A stretch of 64,000 nucleotides of DNA from Vogesella sp. XCS3 (lineage in GTDB: Bacteria; Pseudomonadota; Gammaproteobacteria; Burkholderiales; Chromobacteriaceae), in NCBI RefSeq assembly GCF_020616155.1, contig NZ_CP085530.1, forward strand, positions 2,788,501 through 2,852,500. Reading direction: 5' to 3'. Below, in pieces: positions 1 through 8,075 of the stretch. Under the pieces are notes generated by a model. The model was given only the letters and a program-made list of their open reading frames with translations. It was not told the origin of the DNA and ran no database searches. How positions within the stretch are numbered: position 1 is the first letter of the stretch; every line of letters starts with the position of its first letter. A program made the position numbers and the translations under genes.

Positions 1-68
1 GCTACCGGATGGTTTTGTTCGGTCTGGGCTTGGGCTACCATCGACCCGTTATTACCAGAATGCCTGCC

Positions 69-1280
69 ATGTATTCCACGATCTATCTTGGCCGCCAGCC
101 TATTGTCGATGCCCAGCAAAAGCGTGTGGCCTATGAACTGCTGTTTCGCTCGGGCCCGGAAAACCGTGCCCTGTTCCAGGACGATGTCAACGCCACCGCA
201 TCGGTGATTCGCCACGCCTTTATCGACCTGGGCTTGTCGCGGGTGCTGGAAGGCTGCCCGGGGTTCGTGAATGTCAGCGAGAAGCTCTTGTTCAGCCCGG
301 TGCTGGACTTATTGCCACCGGACACCATCATTCTGGAGATCCTGGAAAGCGTGGAACTGACGCAGTCGGTATACGAGCGCTGCCTCCAGCTGAAAGCGCG
401 GGGCTACCAGTTGGCGCTGGATGATGTGTGCGATATCACGCCGGCGATGCAGAAACTATTGCCGCTGGTGGATTACCTGAAATTCGACCTGCAGCAAGTG
501 CCACTTTCGGCTTTGCCCGCACTACTACAGAAGCTGCAGGGCTTTCGCGGCCAACTGCTGGCCGAAAAAGTGGATACCTTCGAACAATACGAAGCGTGCA
601 AGCAGCTGGGTATCCGGCTGTTCCAGGGCTATTTCTTTGCCCGTCCTACCGTGATGAGCCATAACCGCGCGCACCCGCATCGAGCGCTGCTGCTGCGCCT
701 TTTGGGCCTGGTGATGAAAGACGCCGATGTCGCCGAGCTGGAAAGCGTGTTCAAGGCGGCACCGGACATGGTGGTGGGCTTGCTGAAGCTGGTGAACGCT
801 GCCGAGTCCTACCGCCAGCCGGTGGGTTCGATACGCGAGGCCATCATTACCCTGGGCTCGTCCAAGCTCAAGCGCTGGGCGCTGATCATCCTGTTTGCCG
901 CCGACTGCCGCCCATCGCAGGGCCCCAGCCCGCTACTGGAAATGGCGGTAGTGCGCGGGCGCATGATGGAGTTGCTGGCGGACGATGCCGGCATCGACCC
1001 GGACGAGGCGTTCATGACGGGTGTGCTGTCGTTGGCAGATACCTTGCTGGCCACGCCGATGGCGGACCTGGTGAGCGGTCTGGCATTGAGCCAGGACGTT
1101 CAGCAGGCGCTACTGGCGCGAAGCGGGCCCTTGGGCCAGCTGCTGGCACTGGTGGCGCTAGGCGAGTGTCAGGAGCAAGCCTCGCCCCTGCCGGATATGG
1201 ATGCCGAACGTTTCAATGCCTTGCAGCTGTCTGCGCTGGCCTGGGTACGCGAAACCTGGCGTGACGATTTTCTTGGCTGA
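69..1280 (+). CDS. HDOD/EAL-domain signalling protein (YuxH/CdgJ type)
   Basis: About 403 residues: an N-terminal EAL-like domain (GRQPIVD, YELLFR, VNVSEKL, LALDDV, LKFDL, FQGYFFARP) followed by an HDOD domain from about residue 200. The EAL signature reads ELL and the usual DDFGTG loop is DDVCDI, so the cyclic-di-GMP phosphodiesterase site is probably inactive, as is known for this family; HDOD domains act as scaffolds. I start at the ATG at 69 (MYSTIYLGRQP), the family's usual beginning. ATG at 60 and an in-frame start at 9 are possible, and no clear ribosome site decides. It faces pilU tail to tail, which fits a role in motility or pilus control (inference). The upstream region lies outside the window. 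Confidence 0.85.
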   Translation: MYSTIYLGRQPIVDAQQKRVAYELLFRSGPENRALFQDDVNATASVIRHAFIDLGLSRVLEGCPGFVNVSEKLLFSPVLDLLPPDTIILEILESVELTQSVYERCLQLKARGYQLALDDVCDITPAMQKLLPLVDYLKFDLQQVPLSALPALLQKLQGFRGQLLAEKVDTFEQYEACKQLGIRLFQGYFFARPTVMSHNRAHPHRALLLRLLGLVMKDADVAELESVFKAAPDMVVGLLKLVNAAESYRQPVGSIREAIITLGSSKLKRWALIILFAADCRPSQGPSPLLEMAVVRGRMMELLADDAGIDPDEAFMTGVLSLADTLLATPMADLVSGLALSQDVQQALLARSGPLGQLLALVALGECQEQASPLPDMDAERFNALQLSALAWVRETWRDDFLG

Positions 1281-1294
1281 AGGTTGGCCGCAGG
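1280..1294 (+). repeat. Uptake-sequence-like repeat, full 15-base form
   Basis: AAGGTTGGCCGCAGG begins on the last base of the preceding stop codon. It is one of 47 copies of the core GTTGGCCGCA/TGCGGCCAAC. Plus-oriented cores start at 1283, 4169, 8052, 10290, 12429, 16762, 19636, 20206, 24366, 25531, 26152, 27340, 31648, 32566, 34768, 35570, 40245, 40735, 42198, 44186, 45368, 49412, 52939, 53362, 60398 and 61233. Minus-oriented cores start at 5656, 8042, 12412, 13509, 14695, 17376, 19353, 21558, 22934, 23207, 26703, 33054, 33793, 43492, 44821, 50066, 55992, 58271, 59524, 63571 and 63709. Fourteen of the 47 are intergenic. Function is inferred; see findings. Confidence 0.85.
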
Positions 1295-1307
1295 TGGTGA
1301 TAAACAG

Positions 1308-1331
1308 AAAAGCCGGCGCTTGCCGGCTTTT
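1308..1331. terminator. Bidirectional intrinsic terminator
   Basis: A 10-bp stem (AAAAGCCGGC / GCCGGCTTTT) with loop GCTT sits between the convergent HDOD/EAL gene and pilU. T-runs on both strands let it serve both. Confidence 0.85.
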
Positions 1332-1348
1332 TGCATGGGTATCGCGCC

Positions 1349-2485
1349 TTACACGATGTCCAGATGGTCCAGCCCGTCCAGCGGGTTGTGCTGCTTGGCT
1401 TTTTCGCTGTACAGCTTGATCTGCAGGCGCAGGTCGTTGATGGAGTCGGCGTTGCGCAGCGCGTCTTCGTAGCTCACCAGGCCGGCTTCGAACAGCTGGA
1501 ATAGCGCCTGGTCGAATGTCTGCATACCAGACTCCTTCGAGCGGCCCATGACTTCCTTGATGCCGCTGATTTCGCCTTTGAAGATCATGTCGGAGATCAG
1601 CGGGCTGTTCAGCAGGATTTCGATGGCAGCCGTGCGGCCCTTGCTGCCTTTGAGCGGAACCAGGCGCTGCGAGATGATGGCGCGCATGTTCAGCGACAAG
1701 TCCATCAGCACTTGCTGGTGACGCTCTTCCGGGAAGAAGTTCAGGATGCGGTCCAGCGCCTGGTTGGCGTTGTTGGCGTGTAGCGTGGCCAGGCACAGGT
1801 GGCCGGTTTCGGCAAACTGCAGGCCGTACATCATGGATTCGCGGTCGCGGATTTCGCCCATCAGGATCACGTCCGGCGCCTGGCGCAGCGTGTTTTTCAG
1901 CGCTATTTCCCAGCTTTCGGTATCCACGCCGATCTCGCGCTGCGTAATGATGCTCTTCTTGTGGTTGTGGACGTACTCGATCGGGTCTTCGATGGTGATG
2001 ATGTGGTCGGCTGTGGTGCTGTTGCGCCAGTCCACCAGGGCGGCCAGCGAGGTGGATTTACCCGAGCCGGTACCGCCCACAAAGATCACCAGGCCGCGTT
2101 TGATCAGTGCGATGTCTTTCAGCACGTCCGGCAGGCCCAGGCCGTCCAGGGTGGGGATTTCGGTGTTGATCTTGCGCAGCACCATGCCGGCACTGCCTTG
2201 CTGCACGTAGGCGCTGACGCGGAAGCGGCCGATACCCGGCGGGCTGATGGCAAAGTTGGCTTCGCGGGTGGATTCAAACTCTTCGGTCTGGCGGTCGTTC
2301 ATCACCGAGCGCACCAGCTCTTTGGTGTGCTGGGCAGTCAGTGGCTGGGGCGCTACCGGGGTAATCTTGCCGTCTATCTTCATGGCCGGCGGGAAGTCGG
2401 CGCTGATGAAAATATCGGAAGCGTTCTTGCTGATGGCGTGCTTCAGCAGGTCGTGAATGAATTTTGATGCCTGGTCTTTTTCCAT
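1349..2485 (-). CDS. pilU: Type IV pilus ATPase PilU (twitching motility)
   Basis: 378 residues, a hexameric secretion-type ATPase of the PilT/PilU family that works in the cytoplasm at the pilus base. Walker A GGTGSGKST is at residues 137-145. The Asp-box (TIEDPIEYVHNHKKS) and Walker B (DVILMGEIRD) follow, and the His box (LCLATLHANNA) is present. It differs from PilT by a longer C-terminal tail and by lacking the AIRNLIRE motif, and it lies directly downstream of pilT (12 bp gap), which is the standard pilTU order. PilU supports PilT-dependent retraction and DNA uptake in other bacteria. The start MEKDQASKF is the first ATG. Confidence 0.93.
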   Translation of the reverse strand: MEKDQASKFIHDLLKHAISKNASDIFISADFPPAMKIDGKITPVAPQPLTAQHTKELVRSVMNDRQTEEFESTREANFAISPPGIGRFRVSAYVQQGSAGMVLRKINTEIPTLDGLGLPDVLKDIALIKRGLVIFVGGTGSGKSTSLAALVDWRNSTTADHIITIEDPIEYVHNHKKSIITQREIGVDTESWEIALKNTLRQAPDVILMGEIRDRESMMYGLQFAETGHLCLATLHANNANQALDRILNFFPEERHQQVLMDLSLNMRAIISQRLVPLKGSKGRTAAIEILLNSPLISDMIFKGEISGIKEVMGRSKESGMQTFDQALFQLFEAGLVSYEDALRNADSINDLRLQIKLYSEKAKQHNPLDGLDHLDIV

Positions 2486-2497
2486 GGCCTACCCCGC

Positions 2498-3535
2498 TCA
2501 GAAAGCGTCCTTGTTACTGGCTTTGCTTCGTGCTTCCTGCACCGAAACATGGCCGTGGCGTACCAGCTCCTGCAGGCACTGGTCCAGCGTCTGCATGCCG
2601 TGCTGCTGGCCGGTCTGGATCATGGAGTTGATCTGCGCGATCTTGTTTTCGCGGATCAGGTTACGGATGGCCGGGGTACCGATCATGATCTCGTGCGCGG
2701 CAATACGGGCGCTTTCGTCCTTGGTTTTCAGCAGGCTTTGCGAAATCACCGCGCGCAGGCTTTCCGACAGCATGGAGCGCACCATTTCCTTTTCGCCGGC
2801 CGGGAACACGTCCACGATACGGTCAATGGTTTTGGCCGCACTGCTGGTGTGCAGGGTGCCGAATACCAGGTGGCCGGTTTCTGCGGCCGACAGCGCCAGG
2901 CGGATGGTTTCCAGGTCGCGCATTTCACCGATCAGGATCACGTCCGGGTCTTCGCGCAGTGCGCTACGCAGCGCCGCCGAAAAGCTGCGCGTCTGCGAGC
3001 CCAGTTCACGCTGGTTTACCAGCGACTTCTTGCTCTCGTGCACGAATTCGATCGGGTCTTCTACCGTCAGGATGTGCGAGTAGTGGTTGGCGTTGATGTA
3101 GTCGATCATCGCCGCCAGCGTGGTGGATTTACCCGAGCCGGTGGGGCCGGTCACCAGCACGATGCCGCGCGGGTAGTCGGAAATTTCCTTGAAGATGCGC
3201 GGCGCGCCCAGGTCTTCCAGCGTCAGTACGCGGGAGGGAATCACGCGGAATACCGCGCCGATACCACGGTTCTGCACGAAGACGTTTACCCGGAAACGCG
3301 CCACGCCCGGCACTTCGAAAGAGAAGTCTGCTTCGTAGGTGTCTTCAAAAATCTTGCGCTGGTAGTCGTTCATGATGTCGTACACCATGTCGTGCACATC
3401 GTGGTGCGCCAGCGGTGGCAGGTTGATGCGGCGGATATCGCCATGCACGCGTATCATCGGCGGCAGGCCGGCCGATAAATGCAGGTCAGAGGCTTTGTTC
3501 TTGACCGTAAAGGCCAGAAGATCAGATATTTCCAT
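2498..3535 (-). CDS. pilT: Type IV pilus retraction ATPase PilT
   Basis: 345 residues. PilT powers pilus retraction, twitching motility and DNA uptake. Walker A GPTGSGKST is at about residues 130-138; the Asp box (TVEDPIEFVHESKKS), Walker B (DVILIGEMRD) and His box (LVFGTLHTSSA) are all present, and the PilT hallmark AIRNLIRE is intact. The start is the ATG at 3535 (MEISDLLAFTVKNKASDLHLSAG), matching the family and preceded by GGAGA at good spacing; the reading frame stays open another 57 bases upstream but that part has no family match. First gene of the pilT-pilU operon, divergent from yggS. Confidence 0.96.
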   Translation of the reverse strand: MEISDLLAFTVKNKASDLHLSAGLPPMIRVHGDIRRINLPPLAHHDVHDMVYDIMNDYQRKIFEDTYEADFSFEVPGVARFRVNVFVQNRGIGAVFRVIPSRVLTLEDLGAPRIFKEISDYPRGIVLVTGPTGSGKSTTLAAMIDYINANHYSHILTVEDPIEFVHESKKSLVNQRELGSQTRSFSAALRSALREDPDVILIGEMRDLETIRLALSAAETGHLVFGTLHTSSAAKTIDRIVDVFPAGEKEMVRSMLSESLRAVISQSLLKTKDESARIAAHEIMIGTPAIRNLIRENKIAQINSMIQTGQQHGMQTLDQCLQELVRHGHVSVQEARSKASNKDAF

Positions 3536-3653
3536 ATATTTCTCCGGGGGTGTACGGCATCCGCAAGCATGTCGGGCGCATTGTACTCCCACCTATTGCT
3601 GCTGCCCACGCGGGCGCTGGCCCGGGCTTGGGCAGCAATGTCGGAAACGCACC

Positions 3654-4346
3654 ATGTCCCAATTGACTCTAGCCTTGCACGCCGTGCAGGCGCAACTGGC
3701 CGAGGCCACCGGCCTGTCCGGCCGCGAGGCGGGCGCAGTACAGCTGCTGGCCGTCAGTAAAACCTTCCCCGCCGCTGCCGTGCGCGAGGTTTACGCTGCC
3801 GGGCAGCGTGCCTTTGGCGAAAACTATGTGCAGGAGCTGCAAGCCAAGGCGGCCGAGCTGGCTGACCTGGCCATTGCATGGCACTTCATTGGCCCCTTGC
3901 AATCCAACAAGACCCGCATCGTGGCAGAAACCGCCCATTGGGTACACTCCATCGAGCGGCTGAAAATCGCCGAGCGCTTGTCCGCACAGCGCCCCGCACA
4001 CTTGCCACCGCTGAACGTGTGCGTGCAGGTGAATGTATCGGGAGAGGATAGCAAGAGTGGCTGCGCCCCGGCCGAGGCGCCGGCGTTGTTGCGGGCTGTG
4101 GCTGCCTTGCCACAGCTACAGCTGCGCGGCTTGATGTGCATCCCGGAGCCGACGCCGGACGCGGCCACGTTGGCCGCACGTTTTGCCGTGCTGCGCCAGC
4201 TGCAGGCCCAGATGGCGGCAGAGGGGCTGGTGCTGGATACGCTGTCCATGGGTATGTCGTCCGACATGGCCGCAGCAGTGGCGGCAGGCAGTACCATGGT
4301 GCGGGTGGGCACCGCCATTTTCGGGGCCCGCCAGTACCCGGCTTAG
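3654..4346 (+). CDS. yggS: YggS-family pyridoxal-phosphate homeostasis protein
   Basis: 230 residues, the usual length for the single-domain PLP-binding barrel family (YggS/PLPBP) that buffers free pyridoxal phosphate. The PLP lysine is in LLAVSKTFP (K36), and FGENYVQE, WHFIGPLQSNK and LSMGMSSDM are family signatures. I use the ATG at 3654 because the frame upstream overlaps pilT on the other strand and lacks homology. yggS-proC-yggT is a conserved order, and adjacency to pilT is common in proteobacteria. An uptake-like repeat lies inside at 4169. Confidence 0.93.
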   Translation: MSQLTLALHAVQAQLAEATGLSGREAGAVQLLAVSKTFPAAAVREVYAAGQRAFGENYVQELQAKAAELADLAIAWHFIGPLQSNKTRIVAETAHWVHSIERLKIAERLSAQRPAHLPPLNVCVQVNVSGEDSKSGCAPAEAPALLRAVAALPQLQLRGLMCIPEPTPDAATLAARFAVLRQLQAQMAAEGLVLDTLSMGMSSDMAAAVAAGSTMVRVGTAIFGARQYPA

Positions 4347-4397
4347 GCTAAGATCGTGGCACAGCCTTCGCTGTATACAATCTACAAAGAGAGAAGC

Positions 4398-5198
4398 ATG
4401 AACATAACCTTCATCGGCGGCGGCAATATGGCTACCGCCATCATTGGTGGCCTGGCAGGCGGCGCGCACCAGATTCAGGTCGTTGAGCCCGGTAGCGAAA
4501 AGCGCGCACAGCTGGCGGCTGATTTTGGTGTGGTTGCCCTGCCCGCCCTGCCTGCAGCGTTTGGCCCGGAAGACATCATCGTTCTGGCGGTAAAACCGCA
4601 GGTATTGCGCGAAGTGTGTCTGCAGCTGGCACCGGCGCTGGGCGGTGCCTTGGTGATTTCCATCGCGGCCGGTATCGGCATTGGCGCCATGGCAGGCTGG
4701 CTGGGCAGCGAGCGCATTATCCGCGTGATGCCGAACACCCCGGCCATGGTGGGCAAGGGCGTATCCGGCTTGTTCGCTGCGGCCAATGTGGCACAGGCCG
4801 ACCGTGACAACGCCACCGCCATCATGGCTGCAGTAGGCATCACCACCTGGCTGACTACCGAGAGTGGTATCGACGACATCACCAGCGTGTCGGGCAGTGG
4901 CCCGGCTTACGTGTTTTACTTCATCGAAAGTATGATCGAAGGTGCAGTACAGGCCGGCTTCGCCGAAGACGAGGCGCGCCGGCTGGTATTGGCTACCTTC
5001 GATGGCGCGGTAGAGCTGGCGCGCCAGAGCCCGCTGCCGGTGGCCACATTGCGCCAGAATGTGATGAGCAAAGGCGGTACGACCGAGCGGGCCATCTTCC
5101 GTTTTGAAGCCGACGGCGTGAAAACCGCCATTGTGGCGGGCATGGAAGACTGCCGCGCCCGTTCGGTGGCGCTGGGTATTGAACTTTCCAAGGACTAG
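4398..5198 (+). CDS. proC: Pyrroline-5-carboxylate reductase
   Basis: 266 residues. It catalyses the NAD(P)H-dependent last step of proline synthesis. The N-terminal Rossmann motif is FIGGGNMATAIIGGL. VKPQV, RVMPNTPAMVGKG and the C-terminal SGSGPAYVFYFIES and SKGGTTERA segments are typical of ProC. The start at 4398 follows AAAGAGAGAAGC. It follows yggS by 51 bp and yggT begins 2 bp after its stop, so the three are probably cotranscribed. Confidence 0.96.
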   Translation: MNITFIGGGNMATAIIGGLAGGAHQIQVVEPGSEKRAQLAADFGVVALPALPAAFGPEDIIVLAVKPQVLREVCLQLAPALGGALVISIAAGIGIGAMAGWLGSERIIRVMPNTPAMVGKGVSGLFAAANVAQADRDNATAIMAAVGITTWLTTESGIDDITSVSGSGPAYVFYFIESMIEGAVQAGFAEDEARRLVLATFDGAVELARQSPLPVATLRQNVMSKGGTTERAIFRFEADGVKTAIVAGMEDCRARSVALGIELSKD

Positions 5199-5200
5199 GC

Positions 5201-5782
5201 ATGCTGCTGCAGACCCTGCAATTTTTGCTGCAAACCGTAGGCGGGTTGTTCTCGCTGGTGTTGTTGATGCGTTTTTACCTGCAACTGGCACGGGCGCCAC
5301 ACAAGCACCCGCTCACCCAGTTCGTGATGGCCATGACCAACTTTGCGGTCTTGCGCCTGCGCCGCCTGGTGCCGGCATGGCACGGTTACGATAGTGCCTC
5401 CTTGCTGGCTGCCTTTCTGGTGACGCTGGTGGTAAGCACGCTGGTGCTGGCCACCAACCTGCTGCCGTACGACTTTGCCCACCCGCAAACCTGGCTGGGT
5501 CTGTGCCTGCTGTCCTTGCTGGAGTTGTTCCGCCAGTCGCTGAACCTGCTGGCAGGTGCGGTGATTGTGCAGGCTATCCTGAGCTGGGTAAGCCCTTATA
5601 ACGCCATTACGCCGATTCTGGACGCGCTGACCCGCCCTTACCTCAAGCCGTTCCGTGCGGCCAACGTAGGCGGTGTGGACTTGTCGCCGCTGATCGTCAT
5701 CCTGATCATCCAGGTGATACAGATGCTGCCACTACGCGTGCTGGAGCAGCTATTCTTGATGCAACTCAAGATGGCCGTTTAA
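5201..5782 (+). CDS. yggT: YggT-family integral membrane protein
   Basis: 193 residues with two copies of the YggT unit, each a pair of hydrophobic helices: residues 1-30 with FLQTVGGLFSLVLLMRFYLQLAR, and about 100-190 with AILSWVSPYNAITPILDALTRPYLKPFR. The second contains the family signature SWVSP...LTRPYLKPFR. The molecular role is poorly understood; the family is linked to osmotic tolerance and cell-envelope or division functions. Two bases separate it from proC, implying translational coupling. Confidence 0.9.
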   Translation: MLLQTLQFLLQTVGGLFSLVLLMRFYLQLARAPHKHPLTQFVMAMTNFAVLRLRRLVPAWHGYDSASLLAAFLVTLVVSTLVLATNLLPYDFAHPQTWLGLCLLSLLELFRQSLNLLAGAVIVQAILSWVSPYNAITPILDALTRPYLKPFRAANVGGVDLSPLIVILIIQVIQMLPLRVLEQLFLMQLKMAV

Positions 5783-5848
5783 AAGAGCCAGTATTAACTA
5801 CCCTGCTTGCCGCCCAGAATGCGGCTTCAACCCTGTGGAGATGCTTCA

Positions 5849-6154
5849 ATGAAAAAAATGCTGTTTGCCGCGCTGGCCATCAGCGCCTTTGCTGCCCCGG
5901 CTTTTGCCAACCTGCAGCTGGCACAAAAGAACAACTGCACCGCCTGTCATGCCGTTGACAAAAAGGTAGTTGGCCCGGCTTACAAAGACGTTGCTAAAAA
6001 ATACGCTGGCGACAAAGGCGCCGAAGCCAAACTGGTTGCCAAAGTGAAAGCCGGTGGGGCTGGTGTATGGGGTGCGGTGCCAATGCCTCCTAACGCCCAA
6101 GTGAGCGATGCCGACGTGAAAACGCTGGTGAAATGGGTACTGTCGCTGAAGTAA
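5849..6154 (+). CDS. Small periplasmic monohaem cytochrome c (c551/c8 type)
   Basis: 101 residues: a signal peptide to about residue 20 (MKKMLFAALAISAFAAPAFA), haem motif CTACH at 30-34, and a distal methionine in GAVPMPPN. This matches class I cytochromes of the c551/c552 (c8) family that carry electrons to terminal oxidases or nitrite reductase. GGAG lies 8 bases upstream of the ATG at 5849. It is a monocistronic unit with its own terminator. The haem would be attached by the ResB/CcsB system encoded at 46.9-50.1 kb. Confidence 0.9.
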   Translation: MKKMLFAALAISAFAAPAFANLQLAQKNNCTACHAVDKKVVGPAYKDVAKKYAGDKGAEAKLVAKVKAGGAGVWGAVPMPPNAQVSDADVKTLVKWVLSLK

Positions 6155-6173
6155 TGCGCCGGATGCCACACAG

Positions 6174-6195
6174 GCGGCCTGCGGGCCGCTTTTTT
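6174..6195 (+). terminator. Intrinsic terminator of the cytochrome c gene
   Basis: Stem GCGGCC / GGCCGC with loop TGCG, followed by six T. Confidence 0.85.
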
Positions 6196-6369
6196 GTTTT
6201 TTCATCGAATACCGTGGTCATTGCGGCTTTGCTGCTTGTTATCTGTGTCGGCGGGCACTATATACAAACATAAATCTCGCTTTGTGCCGCTGTGGCTGTT
6301 GCACTTTCCGTATGCCGTCGGTAATCTCTCACGCCTGTCTGCCACACTACCTTGCTGGAACACATCATC

Positions 6370-6780
6370 ATGGCCAAGCTGACTGAACAAGACATCATCA
6401 ACTGGTCCGGCGACGACTACATGAACGCCGACCACCTTGAGTTCTTCAAGGAGCGCTTGTTGCAGATGCAGCAGGAGCTGCTGAGCAACGCCACTGCCAC
6501 CGCCAGCCACCTGCAAGAGCAGGAGGCCACACCGGACCCGGCTGACCGCGCCACACTGGAAGAAGAGTACGCCCTGGAGCTGCGTACCCGAGACCGTGAG
6601 CGCAAACTGCTGCAAAAAATCCAGTCCACCCTTCGTCTGATCGAAGATGGTAGCTACGGCTACTGCGAAGACACGGGTGAACCTATCGGCCTGAAACGCC
6701 TGCTGGCCCGCCCTACCGCTTCGCTGTCCGTGGAAGCCCAGGAGCGCCGCGAGCGTATGAAGCGCCAGTACGCCGACTGA
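6370..6780 (+). CDS. dksA: RNA polymerase-binding transcription factor DksA (zinc-free type)
   Basis: 136 residues. DksA binds the secondary channel of RNA polymerase and acts with ppGpp in the stringent response. The start MAKLTEQDIINWSGDDYMNADH is typical; the coiled coil spans about 25-95 with the acidic tip (PDPADRATLEEE). In the C-terminal finger only one of four zinc cysteines remains: GYCEDTGEPIG, then LSVEAQ where the second CxxC pair normally sits. It is therefore a zinc-independent form, as reported for some other proteobacterial DksA proteins. I take the second in-frame ATG; one at 6352 adds six residues. The 215 bp upstream hold the cytochrome terminator and presumably its promoter. 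Confidence 0.94.
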   Translation: MAKLTEQDIINWSGDDYMNADHLEFFKERLLQMQQELLSNATATASHLQEQEATPDPADRATLEEEYALELRTRDRERKLLQKIQSTLRLIEDGSYGYCEDTGEPIGLKRLLARPTASLSVEAQERRERMKRQYAD

Positions 6781-6803
6781 TCCTGGCCGGCTTGCTACAC
6801 CAC

Positions 6804-6832
6804 AAGGCACCCTGCGGGGTGCCTTTTGTTTT
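6804..6832 (+). terminator. Intrinsic terminator after dksA
   Basis: 9-bp stem AAGGCACCC / GGGTGCCTT, loop TGCG, then a T-rich tail. Confidence 0.85.
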
Positions 6833-6912
6833 TGCACACAAGGCTTGGCAGGCGGGGTGAGTCAGGTTAATGTTGCTGTGCAAACAAACAGATAAAGTGC
6901 AAGGACAAAGCA

Positions 6913-7986
6913 ATGCATCGCCAGACCGACGACGTCAGAATCCGCGGCATCAAGGAACTGCTTCCCCCGATCGCCCACCTGTACGAGCTGCCGATCAACG
7001 AATCGGCCGCCGAGCTCATTTACCATACCCGCCGTGATATCGCGCGCCTGCTGCGCTCGGAGGACGACCGCCTGCTGGTGGTGATCGGCCCCTGTTCCAT
7101 TCACGACCCGGAAGCCGCCGAAGAGTACGCCCGCCGCCTGCTGCCGCTACGCGAAAAATACGCTGGCGAGCTGCTGGTGGTAATGCGTGTGTATTTCGAA
7201 AAACCGCGTACCACCGTGGGCTGGAAGGGTCTGATCAACGACCCGCACCTGAACGAAACCTTCGATATCAACACCGGCCTGCGCATGGGCCGCCGCCTGC
7301 TGCTGAACCTGAACAGCATGGGCATGCCGGCTGCGACCGAATTCCTGGACATGATCACCCCGCAATACCTGGCCGACCTGATCAGCTGGGGCGCCATCGG
7401 CGCGCGGACTACAGAGTCGCAAGTGCACCGCGAGCTGGCTTCCGGCTTGTCTTGCCCGGTAGGCTTCAAGAACGGTACCGACGGTAACCTCAAGATCGCG
7501 GTGGATGCCATCCGCTCTGCCAGCGTGTCGCACCATTTCCTGTCGGTGACCAAAACCGGCCATTCCGCTATCGTGGAAACCGGCGGCAACCCGGATTGCC
7601 ACGTGATCCTGCGCGGTGGCAAAGAGCCGAACTACGAAGCGCGCTTTGTACAAGCTGCTGCCGCCGAGCTGGCTGCCGTGGGCTTGTCGCAAAAACTGAT
7701 GGTGGACTTCAGCCATGCCAACAGCCGCAAGGACTACCGCCGCCAGATGGAAGTGTGCGACGACGTGGCGCAGCAAATGGCCGCCGGCGACACCCATATC
7801 TTTGGCGTGATGGTGGAAAGCCACCTGGTAGAAGGCCGCCAGGACCTGAAACCGGGCTGCGAGCTGACCTACGGCCAGAGCATTACCGACGCCTGCATCA
7901 GCTGGAACGACACGGAAAAGCTGCTGGAAACGCTGGCCAATGCCGTGAGCGCCCGCCGCCTGAAACAGGGCAGCGCCGGCAAGTAA
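6913..7986 (+). CDS. aroG: 3-deoxy-7-phosphoheptulonate (DAHP) synthase, class I
   Basis: 357 residues. It condenses phosphoenolpyruvate with erythrose 4-phosphate, the entry step of aromatic amino-acid synthesis. The AroG/AroF/AroH class is clear from RIRGIKELLPPIAH, VVIGPCSIHD, VMRVYFEKPRTTVGWKG, GARTTESQ, GFKNGTDG and the metal-binding MVDFSHANS and THIFGVMVESHL. Which amino acid feeds back cannot be told with certainty; the overall match is closest to the Phe-type AroG. AAGGA precedes the ATG. Both substrates link to neighbours: transketolase makes erythrose 4-phosphate, and PEP also feeds ppc. Confidence 0.95.
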   Translation: MHRQTDDVRIRGIKELLPPIAHLYELPINESAAELIYHTRRDIARLLRSEDDRLLVVIGPCSIHDPEAAEEYARRLLPLREKYAGELLVVMRVYFEKPRTTVGWKGLINDPHLNETFDINTGLRMGRRLLLNLNSMGMPAATEFLDMITPQYLADLISWGAIGARTTESQVHRELASGLSCPVGFKNGTDGNLKIAVDAIRSASVSHHFLSVTKTGHSAIVETGGNPDCHVILRGGKEPNYEARFVQAAAAELAAVGLSQKLMVDFSHANSRKDYRRQMEVCDDVAQQMAAGDTHIFGVMVESHLVEGRQDLKPGCELTYGQSITDACISWNDTEKLLETLANAVSARRLKQGSAGK

Positions 7987-8005
7987 GCTTGCCCCCGCGC
8001 CATGC

Positions 8006-8034
8006 AAAACCCCCGCTGCGTAGCGGGGGTTTTT
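8006..8034 (+). terminator. Intrinsic terminator after aroG
   Basis: 12-bp stem AAAACCCCCGCT / AGCGGGGGTTTT, loop GCGT, with a following T-run. Confidence 0.9.
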
Positions 8035-8041
8035 GTTTGCT

Positions 8042-8061
8042 TGCGGCCAACGTTGGCCGCA
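8042..8061. repeat. Head-to-head pair of uptake-sequence-like repeats
   Basis: TGCGGCCAAC is joined directly to GTTGGCCGCA, giving a perfect 20-base palindrome between the aroG terminator and the end of the convergent TIGR00266 gene. Confidence 0.8.
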
Positions 8062-8075
8062 TGGCGGTAGATGGC

